Below, piece after piece: positions 7,911 through 16,424 of a DNA stretch of 64,000 nt (the first letter of the stretch is position 1; the number at the start of each line of letters is the position of its first letter). Source of the stretch: Pseudomonas sp. CBZ-4 (GTDB lineage: Bacteria > Pseudomonadota > Gammaproteobacteria > Pseudomonadales > Pseudomonadaceae); NCBI RefSeq assembly GCF_000346755.1, contig NZ_ANNV01000164.1, positions 124,001-188,000 of the forward strand, in the 5' to 3' direction. The notes under the pieces are model-generated. The model had not been told where the DNA came from. It ran no database searches and was given only the letters and a program-made list of their open reading frames with translations. The translations under genes and the position numbers were made by a program.

Positions 7911-9077
7911 ATGAATAGCCAAGCAAACGTCAACATTGTCCACGAATCCGAAGCCCAGCGCCAACATGCGCGGGTCAAAATCCCGGCCAAGCTGCGCTTC
8001 TTCGGCAATGACGGCAAACCCACCGAAGCGCGGGTGATCGACCTGTCTGCCGGTGGCCTGGCGTTCACCGCCACCCAGCCGCTGAACGTCGGTGAAGTGC
8101 ACAAGGGCCGCCTGCAATTCGTGATCGACAACCTTGGCCTGGCGATGGACGTGGAGCTGCAGATCCGCTCCCACGACCGCCAGAGCGGCCGCACCGGTTG
8201 CCAGTTCCAGAACCTGGAGCAGCAGGATATTTCCACCCTGCGCCACCTGATCACCTCGCACTTGTCCGGTGACATTGTGTCGATGGGCGAGGTGCTCGCC
8301 ACCCTGCAACGCGACAACTTCACCAAGGCGCGCAAGGTCAAGGACAGCGGCAGCGGCATGACCGCCTTCGGTCGCCTGCGTGCCGTGGTGTTCAGCGCCG
8401 GCATCTTCATCGTCGGCCTCGCCGCCTTCGGCTTCGTCTTCAAGTCGGTGTACGGCATGTACTTCGTCAGCCACGCCCAGGCCGGCCTGGTCAGCGTGCC
8501 CGGCATGAACGTGACCATGCCCCGCGACGGCACCGTGCAAAGCCTGCTCAAAGGTGACGGGGTTGCCGCCAAAGGCGCGCCGCTGGCGACCTTCAGCACC
8601 AGCATGCTGGATGTGCTCAAGGGCCACCTGGACGAAGACCAACTGCAACCGGCCAAGGTTGAAGAGCTATTCGGCAAGCAAATGACCGGCACCCTGACCT
8701 CGCCGTGCGACTGCGTAGTCGCCCAGCAAATGGTCGCCGATGGCCAATACGCCAACAAAGGCGACGTGATCTTCCAACTGGTGCCACGTGGCAGCCAGGC
8801 CAATGTGGAAGCGCGCTTCACCTATCGCCAGTTCGCCGACGTGCGTCCAGGCACCCAGGTGAGCTTCCAGGTCGCCGACGAAGAACAGACCCGCACCGGC
8901 ACCATCGTCAGCAGCACCAGCCTGAACAGCGCCGACCTGTCCTCCGACATCCGCGTACAGATCAAGCCTGACGCGCCGCTGGACAGCACCTACGCCGGCC
9001 GCCCGGTGGAAGTGACCAGCGACCGTGGCCCGTCGCTGAACTGGCTGATCGACAAAGCCATGGCCAACGGTCTGTAA
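7911..9077 (+). CDS. alg44: Alginate polymerisation co-factor, c-di-GMP receptor (PilZ)
   Basis: This 388-residue inner-membrane protein carries an N-terminal cytoplasmic PilZ domain with both c-di-GMP motifs: RQHAR (Arg17 and Arg21) and DLSAGG (Asp44, Ser46, Gly49). The key residues have the numbering known from P. aeruginosa. One membrane segment (about 157-180) leads to a periplasmic domain like membrane fusion proteins (VSVPGMNVTMPRDGTVQSLL and QADGQYANKGD-like lipoyl halves). Binding of c-di-GMP to the PilZ domain is needed for Alg8 activity. TAGGA lies 10 bases before the ATG. Confidence 0.96.
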   Translation: MNSQANVNIVHESEAQRQHARVKIPAKLRFFGNDGKPTEARVIDLSAGGLAFTATQPLNVGEVHKGRLQFVIDNLGLAMDVELQIRSHDRQSGRTGCQFQNLEQQDISTLRHLITSHLSGDIVSMGEVLATLQRDNFTKARKVKDSGSGMTAFGRLRAVVFSAGIFIVGLAAFGFVFKSVYGMYFVSHAQAGLVSVPGMNVTMPRDGTVQSLLKGDGVAAKGAPLATFSTSMLDVLKGHLDEDQLQPAKVEELFGKQMTGTLTSPCDCVVAQQMVADGQYANKGDVIFQLVPRGSQANVEARFTYRQFADVRPGTQVSFQVADEEQTRTGTIVSSTSLNSADLSSDIRVQIKPDAPLDSTYAGRPVEVTSDRGPSLNWLIDKAMANGL

Positions 9078-9092
9078 GCAGAGGACATGCCT

Positions 9093-10592
9093 GTGAACCC
9101 TATTTCAACAACAACACCGGCCAATGTGGGAGCCGGGCTTGCCCGCGATGGCGGTGGTGAATTCGACACCGCCATCGCAGGCAAGCCAGCTCCCACACAA
9201 GGCAGATCGCATGCAGCCGCCTACTGTGCGCTGGCACTGGCAATCTCTTTGACCGGCTGCGCCGGCCTGCCCGACCAACGCCTGGCCAACGAAGCCCTGA
9301 AACGCGGCGACACCGTCACCGCCCAGCAGAACTACCAGCAACTGGCAGACCTGGGCTACAGCGAGGCCCAAGTCGGCCTCGCCGATATCCAGGTGGGCAC
9401 CCGCGACCCGGCGCAGATCAAACAGGCCGAAGCCACCTACCGCGCAGCCGCCGATACCTCGCCGCGCGCCCAGGCCCGTCTCGGTCGCCTGCTGGTGGCC
9501 AAGCCCGGCAGCACCGAAGCCGAGCACCACGAAGCCGAAGGCCTGTTGAAAAAAGCCTTTGCCAATGGCGAAGGCAACACCCTGATTCCGCTGGCGATGC
9601 TCTATCTGCAATACCCGCATAGTTTCCCGAACGTAAACGCCCAGCAACAGATCAGTAAATGGCAAGCCTCCGGTTACCCGGAAGCCGGTCTGGCCCAGGT
9701 GCTGCTGTATCGCACCCAAGGCACTTACGACCAGCACTTGGATGATGTGGAGCGCATCTGCAAAGCCGCGCTGAACACCACCGACATCTGCTACGTCGAG
9801 CTGGCCACGGTCTACCAGAAACAAGCCGCGCCCGAGAAACAGACCGAGCTGCTCAAGCAGATGGAAGCCGGTTACAGCCGTGGCACCGTCACCGCCCAGC
9901 GTGTCGACAGTGTCGCCCGCGTACTCGGCGACGCCAGCCTCGGCACCCCGGACGAAAAAACCGCCCAGGCCCTGCTGGAAAAAATCGCCCCCGGCTACCC
10001 GGCGTCGTGGGTCAGCCTGGCGCAACTGCTCTACGACTTCCCCGAACTGGGCGACGTGGACCAGATGATGAAGTACCTGGACAACGGCCGCGCCGCCGAC
10101 CAGCCGCGCGCTGAGCTGTTGCTGGGCAAGCTCTACTACGAAGGCAAGTGGGTGCCGGCCGACGCCAAGGCTGCCGAAGCGCACTTCCAGAAAGCCCAGG
10201 GCAAGGAAGTCGCCGCCGATTACTACCTCGGCCAGATCTACCGCCGTGGCTACCTCGGCCAGGTCTACTCGCAAAAGGCCCTCGACCACCTGCTGACCGC
10301 TGCGCGCAACGGCCAGAACAGCGCCGACTTCGCCATCGCCCAATTGTTTTCCCAAGGCAAGGGCACCAAGCCCGACCCATTGAACGCCTATGTCTTCAGC
10401 CAGTTGGCCAAAGCCCAGGACACGCCGGAAGCCAACGACCTGGCCACGCAACTTGAAGCGCCGCTGACAGCGGAGCAACGCGCCCAGGGCCAACGCCTGG
10501 TGCAACAAGAGCTGGCCACCCGCGGCACCCTGGCCCAGAGCACGTTGCAACTGCACGCCCTGGAAGAAGACGACGGCGAGGAATCCCTATGA
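9093..10592 (+). CDS. algK: Alginate secretion lipoprotein with TPR/Sel1-like repeats, REP-extended N-terminus
   Basis: AlgK is an outer-membrane lipoprotein scaffold that helps place AlgE and holds the periplasmic complex together. The lipobox SLTGC precedes CAGLPDQRLANEALKRGD, almost the same as P. aeruginosa AlgK, and Sel1/TPR-like helical pairs fill the rest (AELLLGKLYYEGKW, ADYYLGQIYRRGYLGQVY). Upstream of the hydrophobic signal core (AYCALALAISLTGC) about 35 residues are encoded by a complete REP element (9125-9197) read in frame, giving VGAGLARDGGG and AIAGKPAPT. I prefer the GTG at 9093, 8 bases after GAGG at 9081-9084; the ATG at 9087 is only 2 bases from it. No ATG or GTG lies between the REP and the signal core. 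Confidence 0.93.
   Translation: MNPISTTTPANVGAGLARDGGGEFDTAIAGKPAPTQGRSHAAAYCALALAISLTGCAGLPDQRLANEALKRGDTVTAQQNYQQLADLGYSEAQVGLADIQVGTRDPAQIKQAEATYRAAADTSPRAQARLGRLLVAKPGSTEAEHHEAEGLLKKAFANGEGNTLIPLAMLYLQYPHSFPNVNAQQQISKWQASGYPEAGLAQVLLYRTQGTYDQHLDDVERICKAALNTTDICYVELATVYQKQAAPEKQTELLKQMEAGYSRGTVTAQRVDSVARVLGDASLGTPDEKTAQALLEKIAPGYPASWVSLAQLLYDFPELGDVDQMMKYLDNGRAADQPRAELLLGKLYYEGKWVPADAKAAEAHFQKAQGKEVAADYYLGQIYRRGYLGQVYSQKALDHLLTAARNGQNSADFAIAQLFSQGKGTKPDPLNAYVFSQLAKAQDTPEANDLATQLEAPLTAEQRAQGQRLVQQELATRGTLAQSTLQLHALEEDDGEESL
9125..9197. repeat. REP pair 2, inside the algK coding region
   Basis: Left arm TGTGGGAGCCGGGCTTGCC and right arm GGCAAGCCAGCTCCCACA enclose about 36 bases. The element lies entirely within the algK reading frame, upstream of the lipoprotein signal core, and keeps the frame open. 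Confidence 0.92.
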
Positions 10593-12073
10593 AGCTCAAC
10601 CCATTCGTCAAGGCCGGTATTGGCCTGACCTTCGCCCTGCTGTGGTCGTGTCCGACCCTGGCGGCGCTGACCGAAGCCAAGAACTTCGGCCTGGAAGTCA
10701 AAGCGACCGCCCAATCCGAAGACGACCGCGACCTGGGCACGCAAAAAGGCGGCGACGTCAACGGCATCGGCCTGGATGTGCGCCCATGGATCTACGGTGA
10801 AAGCGGCGCGTGGAGCGCCTATGCAATGGGTCAGGCGGTGGTGTCCAGCGACATCATCGAAACCGACACCCTGCAAGCGTCCGCCGATGATCAAAACCAG
10901 CAGACCACCAACAACGATCGCAAGGCCAAGAAAAACTACCTCGCCATGCGCGAGTTCTGGGTCGGCTACAGCGGCTTCACGCCCTACCCTGGCGAGATCC
11001 TCAAGCTCGGTCGCCAACGCCTGCGCAATGACGACGGCCAATGGCGCGACACCAATATCGAAGCGCTGAACTGGACGTTCGACACCACCCTGCTCAAAGC
11101 CAATGTGGGCGTCGCCGAACGCTTCAGCGAATACCGCACCGACCTCAAGGAACTGTCCCCGGTCGACAAAGACCGCCAGCACCTCTACGCCGACGCCGCC
11201 TACCAGTGGACGCCCGGCCAGTGGATCGGCCTGCGCGGCCACCACACCCATGACAACGGCAAGCTCGACTACCCAGAACCCGGTGTGGCCACCGACTCGC
11301 TGGACAAGCGCGAGAACGGCGACCTGACCTGGCTCGGCATCGAAGCCAACAGTGACGCCTATAACTGGCGCAACACCAACACCGTCAACTACTGGGCCAG
11401 CATCACCGGCATGCGCGGCGACCGTGACAAGGTCAACGCCCTGACCGCCGACGGTGAACGTCCGGCGCAAGCCAAGAACAGCGACGACCTCAGTGGCTGG
11501 GCCACCGACATCGGCGTGCGCCTGCGCCTCGACCCGCAGTGGCAAGTGGGTGCGGCCTATGCCCGCGCCAGCGCCGACTACGAGCAGAACGGCCTGCAAA
11601 GCAACCGTTCGAACTGGACCGGCACCCAGTCCCGCGTGCATCGCTTCGGCGAAGCGTTTCGCGGCGAGATGAACAACATGCAGTCCATGAGCCTGTTTGG
11701 TTCGTGGCAGCTGCGCGAGGACTACGACGCCAGCCTGGTGTACCACAAGTTCTGGCGCGTGGACGGCAACAAGCCGGTCAGCAGCAGCGGTATCGCGGCG
11801 CTGGACAACACCACCAACGCTGCCGGCGACATCGTATCGAGCACCTCGCTGCCACTGGCCGATGGCAAGAAAGACCTGGGCCAGGAAATGGACCTGGTGG
11901 TCACCAAGTACTTCAAGAAAGGCTTGCTGCCAGCAGCCCTGAGCCAGTCCATTGACGAGCCTTCGGCCCTGGTGCGCTTCCGTGCCGGCGTGTTCAAGCC
12001 GGGCGACGCCTACGGCAGCAAGGTCGACTCGTACATGCACCGTGCGTTTGTCGACGTTGTGTGGAAATTCTGA
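10589..12073 (+). CDS. algE: Alginate outer-membrane export porin
   Basis: AlgE is the 18-stranded beta-barrel that lets alginate leave through the outer membrane. The 494-residue protein has a signal peptide (MKLNPFVKAGIGLTFALLWS, cleavage near TLAA), alternating strand patterns throughout, and a C-terminal FVDVVWKF ending in Phe, the outer-membrane insertion signal. Its ATG overlaps the algK stop as ATGA, so translation is coupled to the scaffold lipoprotein it works with. Length agrees with the P. aeruginosa protein. Confidence 0.95.
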   Translation: MKLNPFVKAGIGLTFALLWSCPTLAALTEAKNFGLEVKATAQSEDDRDLGTQKGGDVNGIGLDVRPWIYGESGAWSAYAMGQAVVSSDIIETDTLQASADDQNQQTTNNDRKAKKNYLAMREFWVGYSGFTPYPGEILKLGRQRLRNDDGQWRDTNIEALNWTFDTTLLKANVGVAERFSEYRTDLKELSPVDKDRQHLYADAAYQWTPGQWIGLRGHHTHDNGKLDYPEPGVATDSLDKRENGDLTWLGIEANSDAYNWRNTNTVNYWASITGMRGDRDKVNALTADGERPAQAKNSDDLSGWATDIGVRLRLDPQWQVGAAYARASADYEQNGLQSNRSNWTGTQSRVHRFGEAFRGEMNNMQSMSLFGSWQLREDYDASLVYHKFWRVDGNKPVSSSGIAALDNTTNAAGDIVSSTSLPLADGKKDLGQEMDLVVTKYFKKGLLPAALSQSIDEPSALVRFRAGVFKPGDAYGSKVDSYMHRAFVDVVWKF

Positions 12074-12087
12074 TGGGAGCCTGCGCG

Positions 12088-13647
12088 ATGAAACCTCATA
12101 CGTTGCTGGTCGCTGCGATGCTGATGGCCAACGCCACAGCCTTCGCCGACACCACGCAGCAGGCCAAGGCGCCGACCATCGCCAAAGGGCTGCAACAGGC
12201 CAAGACCTACACCATCTCCAGCCCGCCGACGGCGCCGCTGGAAATGGCCAAGCCGGCCTTGCCTGACCTGTCGGGCTACACCGCGGCGGCGATGGAAAAG
12301 AAGATCGTGCGCAGCAAACAGGGCAAGACCAGCATCCGCCGCATGATGCAGGAAGACGCCCTCAAGGACTTTATCGGCGGTGACAACAAGATGGCCGAAT
12401 GGGTGGTGCGCCAACACGGCATTCCCCAGGCGATCTTTGTCGACGACGGCTACATGAACCTCAAGGACTTGCTGGGCAAGGTGCCCAAGCAGTACTTCAG
12501 CGAGACCTCGCCGGGTGTGTTCCTCGCCAAGCTGCCGATTGTGGTGGGGCGCAAGGGCATCCTCGATATCGACGGCAAGACCCAGGAGTTGCGCCTGTCC
12601 CAGGAAGCCGGTTCGTTCCTGATCAACGACGGCCAACTGTTTGTGCGTGATACCAAGGTCACCGGCTGGAGCGAGAAGGCCAACGGCCCGGCGCTGTTCA
12701 AGTCGCCCAAGGAGTTCCGCCCGTTCCTGCTGGCCTGGGGCGGCACCGAGACCTATATCTCCAAGACAGAGATGGCCAGCTTTGGCTACGCCAACAGCAA
12801 GTCCTACGGCGTGAGTATTTCCCAGTACACGCCAAACATGGCCAAGGTGCTCAAGCGCTCCGAGCCGACCGGCTGGATCATCGACTCCGAGTTCTCGGAC
12901 ATGTGGTACGGCTTCTACTGCTACGAGACCGAAGGCTTTGTGATCAAGGGCAACACCTACAAAGACAACATCGTCTACGGCATCGACCCCCACGACCGTT
13001 CCCACGGCCTGATCATCGCCGACAACACGGTCTACGGCACGAAGAAGAAGCACGGCATCATCATTTCCCGGGAAGTGAACGACAGCTTCATCTTCAACAA
13101 CCGCAGCTACGACAACAAGCTCTCGGGCCTGGTGCTCGACCGTAACAGCGTCAACAACTTCGTGGCCGACAACGAGTTCTACCGCAACCACACCGACGGC
13201 ATCACCCTCTATGAGAGCGGCGACAACCTGCTGTGGGGCAACAAGGTGATCGCCAACCGTCGCCACGGCATCCGCGTGCGCAACAGCGTGAACATCAAGC
13301 TGTACGAAAACACCTCGATGGCCAACGGCCTGACCGGCCTCTACGGCCATATCAAGGACCTGACCGACACCGACCGCGACATCGCCCTCGACCCGTTTGA
13401 CGCGAAAGTCTCGCTGATCGTGGTCGGCGGCGAACTCGCGGGCAACGGTAGCGGGCCGCTGTCCATCGACTCGCCATTGAGCGTGGAGCTGTACCGCGTA
13501 TCGATGCTGGCACCGACCAAATCCAGCGGCATCAGCTTCAACGGTGTGCTGGGTGATCGCCAGGAAGAGATTCTCGACCTGCTGGTACGCCAGCAGAAAG
13601 CCGTGCTGATCGACCCTGTCGAACGCCAGACCGAAATGCAGGACTGA
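12088..13647 (+). CDS. algG: Mannuronan C5-epimerase
   Basis: AlgG converts mannuronate to guluronate residues within the polymer in the periplasm. From MKPHTLLVAAMLMANATAFA it is 519 residues with a signal peptide. The middle and C-terminal parts form a right-handed beta-helix of repeated turns (YENTS, DNTVYGT, NNRSYDN). The catalytic motif DPHDRSH lies at about residues 300-306. GGGAG at 12075-12079 is 8 bases before this ATG. Two in-frame starts upstream (GTG 12061, ATG 12073) overlap algE and lack ribosome sites. Confidence 0.95.
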   Translation: MKPHTLLVAAMLMANATAFADTTQQAKAPTIAKGLQQAKTYTISSPPTAPLEMAKPALPDLSGYTAAAMEKKIVRSKQGKTSIRRMMQEDALKDFIGGDNKMAEWVVRQHGIPQAIFVDDGYMNLKDLLGKVPKQYFSETSPGVFLAKLPIVVGRKGILDIDGKTQELRLSQEAGSFLINDGQLFVRDTKVTGWSEKANGPALFKSPKEFRPFLLAWGGTETYISKTEMASFGYANSKSYGVSISQYTPNMAKVLKRSEPTGWIIDSEFSDMWYGFYCYETEGFVIKGNTYKDNIVYGIDPHDRSHGLIIADNTVYGTKKKHGIIISREVNDSFIFNNRSYDNKLSGLVLDRNSVNNFVADNEFYRNHTDGITLYESGDNLLWGNKVIANRRHGIRVRNSVNIKLYENTSMANGLTGLYGHIKDLTDTDRDIALDPFDAKVSLIVVGGELAGNGSGPLSIDSPLSVELYRVSMLAPTKSSGISFNGVLGDRQEEILDLLVRQQKAVLIDPVERQTEMQD

Positions 13648-13649
13648 GG

Positions 13650-15101
13650 ATGACCCTTATGCACCCACACATGATCAAACTGCTGAGCCTCTCGGGTCTG
13701 ACCCTCGGCCTGCTCGCGGCCAGCCAGGGCGTGCGCGCCGATGAAGTGCAGGCGCCGAGCTTTACTGCCGAACCGTGCTGCAGCCTGTGCCCGGCGGCCC
13801 ATGACGCGAAGAACTACACCACGCGCTACCAGCAGAACTTCACCACCCTGGTGCAAGCCCAGGGCGACTGGCTGTTCCGTACCCAGGAAGATTTGCGCAC
13901 CGAATTCGACACCACCCCCGCCGGCTACAAGCGCATGCAACAGCTGCACGATGCGTTCAAGGCCAAGGGTGTGGAACTGGTGGTGGTCTACCAGCCGACC
14001 CGTGGCCTGGTGAACCGCAACAAGCTCAACCCCGAAGAGAAAGCCAAGTTCGATTTCGACAAGGCCCTGGGCAACTACAAGACCATGCTCGGCCGTTTCG
14101 CCAAGATGGGCTACGTGGTGCCGGACCTGTCGCCGTTGACCAATGAGCAACTGCCGGATGAACTGCCGGCCCACGATTTCTACTTCCGTGGCGACCAACA
14201 CTGGACGCCCTACGGCGCCCAACGCACGGCAAAAATCGTCGGCGCGAAAGTGCGCGCCATGCCCGAGTTCGCCGACATTCCCAAGCGCGAATTCGAAACC
14301 ACCCGCTCCGGGCGCATGGGCAAGACCGGCACCCTGCACAACATGGCCGGGCAACTGTGCGGCACCAGCTACGCGATCCAGTACATGGACCAGTTCACCA
14401 CCGAGCCCAAGGGCGAAGCGGGCGACGGCGACCTGTTCGGCGATTCGGGCAACCCGCAGATCACCCTCGTCGGCACCAGCCACAGCGGCAAGAACTACAA
14501 CTTTGCCGGCTTCCTCGAACAGGAAATCGGTGCCGACATCCTCAACGTCGCCTTCCCCGGCGGTGGCCTGGAAGGCTCGATGATCCAGTACCTGGGCAGC
14601 GATGAATTCCAGAAGAGCCCGCCGAAAATCCTTATCTGGGAATTCTCGCCGCTGTACCGCCTGGACCAGGAGACCATCTACCGCCAGATGATGTCGCTGC
14701 TGGACAACGGCTGCGAAGGCAAGCCGGCACAGATGAGCGCCAGCACGTCGTTGAAACCCGGCAAGAACGAATTGATGGTCAACAGTTCGAACAAAGACCT
14801 GCGTAACGCCAATCACCAGGTTGATATCCGCTTCGCCGACCCGTCGGTGAAAACCCTGCAAGCCACCCTCTGGTACATGAACGGGCGCCACGAGGACATC
14901 AAGATCGAAAAACCCGAGACATCCGACACAGACGGGCGTTTCGCCTTCGAACTGCGCACCGATGAAGACTGGGCCGCGCAGAACCTGCTGGCCGTGGAAG
15001 TGCAGGGTCCAGAAAAGGGCGCGCAGAAGGTTGAAGCGAAAATTTGCACACGCAACGTATTCCCTGCCGGTGGTCAACAGACCGCCTCAGCCGGGCAATG
15101 A
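13650..15101 (+). CDS. algX: Alginate O-acetyltransferase AlgX (SGNH-like plus carbohydrate-binding domain)
   Basis: AlgX transfers acetyl groups to mannuronate in the periplasm and is part of the export scaffold. The 483-residue protein has a signal peptide (about residues 8-30), an SGNH-like domain with GDQHWTPYGA (Asp182, His184) and GTSHSGKNY (Ser277), and a C-terminal carbohydrate-binding module. The catalytic residues are each 8 later than Asp174, His176 and Ser269 of P. aeruginosa, so the spacing is conserved. ATG at 13650 or 13659 could be the start; both lie behind overlapping AGGA/GAGG sites at the algG stop. Confidence 0.95.
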   Translation: MTLMHPHMIKLLSLSGLTLGLLAASQGVRADEVQAPSFTAEPCCSLCPAAHDAKNYTTRYQQNFTTLVQAQGDWLFRTQEDLRTEFDTTPAGYKRMQQLHDAFKAKGVELVVVYQPTRGLVNRNKLNPEEKAKFDFDKALGNYKTMLGRFAKMGYVVPDLSPLTNEQLPDELPAHDFYFRGDQHWTPYGAQRTAKIVGAKVRAMPEFADIPKREFETTRSGRMGKTGTLHNMAGQLCGTSYAIQYMDQFTTEPKGEAGDGDLFGDSGNPQITLVGTSHSGKNYNFAGFLEQEIGADILNVAFPGGGLEGSMIQYLGSDEFQKSPPKILIWEFSPLYRLDQETIYRQMMSLLDNGCEGKPAQMSASTSLKPGKNELMVNSSNKDLRNANHQVDIRFADPSVKTLQATLWYMNGRHEDIKIEKPETSDTDGRFAFELRTDEDWAAQNLLAVEVQGPEKGAQKVEAKICTRNVFPAGGQQTASAGQ

Positions 15102-15109
15102 GGTTACCT

Positions 15110-16219
15110 ATGCAGAAGTTATTGATCCCCACGTTGCTGGGCCTGGCGATCTTCGCCGGCTCAGTCAACGCCGCCGCGCCACTGCGTCCGCCCCAGGGTT
15201 ATTTCGCCCCGGTGGAAGCGTTCAAGACCGGCGACTTCAAGAATGACTGCGACGCCATGCCGGCGCCGTACACCGGCTCGCTGCAATTTCGCAGCAAGTA
15301 CGAAGGCTCGGACAAGGCCCGTTCCACGCTGAACGTGCAATCGGAAAAAGCCTTCCGCGACAGCACCGCCGATATCACCAAGCTGGAAAAAGACACCAGC
15401 AAGCGCGTGATGCAGTTCATGCGCGACGGGCGCCCGGAGCAGCTGGAATGCACGCTCAACTGGCTTACCAGCTGGGCCAAGGCTGACGCGCTGATGTCCA
15501 AGGACTTCAACCACACCGGCAAGTCCATGCGCAAATGGGCGCTGGGCAGCATGGCCTCGGCCTATGTGCGCTTGAAGTTTTCCGACTCGCACCCGCTGGC
15601 CAACCACCAGCAGGAATCGCAGTTGATCGAGGCGTGGTTCAACAAACTCGCCGACCAAGTGGTCAGCGACTGGGACAACCTGCCGCTGGAAAAAACCAAC
15701 AACCATTCCTACTGGGCCGCGTGGTCGGTGATGGCAACGTCCATCGCCACCAACCGTCGCGACCTGTTTGATTGGGCGGTGAAGGAATACAAGGTCGGCG
15801 TGAACCAGGTCGATGACCAGGGCTTCTTGCCCAACGAATTGAAGCGTCAGCAACGGGCATTGTCGTACCACAACTACGCCCTACCGCCGCTGTCGATGAT
15901 CGCCAGTTTCGCGCTGGTCAACGGTGTGGACCTGCGCCAGGAAAACAACAGTGCGCTCAAGCGCCTGGGTGAAAAAGTGCTGGCCGGGGTGAAAGACCCG
16001 GACATCTTCGAGCAGAAGAACGGCAAGGAACAGGACATGAAGGACCTCAAGGAAGACATGAAATATGCCTGGCTTGAACCCTTCTGCAACCTCTACACCT
16101 GTGCCCCGGATGTGCTCGAGCGCAAGCACGGCATGCAGCCGTTCAAGACCTTCCGCCTGGGGGGTGACCTGACCAAGGTCTACGACCCGGCGCATGAAAA
16201 AGGCAACAAAGGCAGCTGA
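15110..16219 (+). CDS. algL: Poly(beta-D-mannuronate) lyase
   Basis: AlgL cleaves alginate by beta-elimination and clears polymer left in the periplasm. The 369-residue protein has a signal peptide (MQKLLIPTLLGLAIFAGSVNA). The PL5 active-site motif NNHSYWAAW lies near residue 198, and RQQRALSYHNYALPP follows with the catalytic Arg and Tyr. The ATG at 15110 is preceded by GAGG at 15100-15103; an earlier ATG at 15098 overlaps the algX stop but would place extra polar residues before the signal peptide. It is followed by a REP pair before algI. Confidence 0.95.
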   Translation: MQKLLIPTLLGLAIFAGSVNAAAPLRPPQGYFAPVEAFKTGDFKNDCDAMPAPYTGSLQFRSKYEGSDKARSTLNVQSEKAFRDSTADITKLEKDTSKRVMQFMRDGRPEQLECTLNWLTSWAKADALMSKDFNHTGKSMRKWALGSMASAYVRLKFSDSHPLANHQQESQLIEAWFNKLADQVVSDWDNLPLEKTNNHSYWAAWSVMATSIATNRRDLFDWAVKEYKVGVNQVDDQGFLPNELKRQQRALSYHNYALPPLSMIASFALVNGVDLRQENNSALKRLGEKVLAGVKDPDIFEQKNGKEQDMKDLKEDMKYAWLEPFCNLYTCAPDVLERKHGMQPFKTFRLGGDLTKVYDPAHEKGNKGS

Positions 16220-16249
16220 TTACACAGCTCCCGATTGGACTCGGTCCAA

Positions 16250-16339
16250 TGTGGGAGCTGGCTTGCCTGCGATAGCGGTCTGACATTCAGCATTGATGTC
16301 GACTGACACACCGTCATCGCAGGCAAGCCAGCTCCCACA
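16250..16339. repeat. REP pair 3, between algL and algI
   Basis: Arms TGTGGGAGCTGGCTTGCC and GGCAAGCCAGCTCCCACA face each other across about 50 bases. It lies inside the alginate operon in the 205 bp gap between algL and algI, where it may affect RNA stability or partial termination. Confidence 0.92.
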
Positions 16340-16368
16340 CTGAATGCGTACACCCCTCCAGATTCGCC

Positions 16369-16385
16369 GGGGGGGTTTGGGGGGG
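16369..16385 (+). promoter_or_regulatory. G7-T3-G7 tract, possible G-quadruplex in the algI leader
   Basis: Seven Gs, three Ts and seven Gs in a row lie 39 bases before the algI ATG. Each G7 can give two GGG runs, enough for a two- or three-layer quadruplex in the transcript or non-template strand. No such tract occurs elsewhere in the alginate operon by eye. Confidence 0.45.
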
Positions 16386-16424
16386 CTCTGCCCTTGACTG
16401 TTGGTTAAACATGGAGAGATCGGG

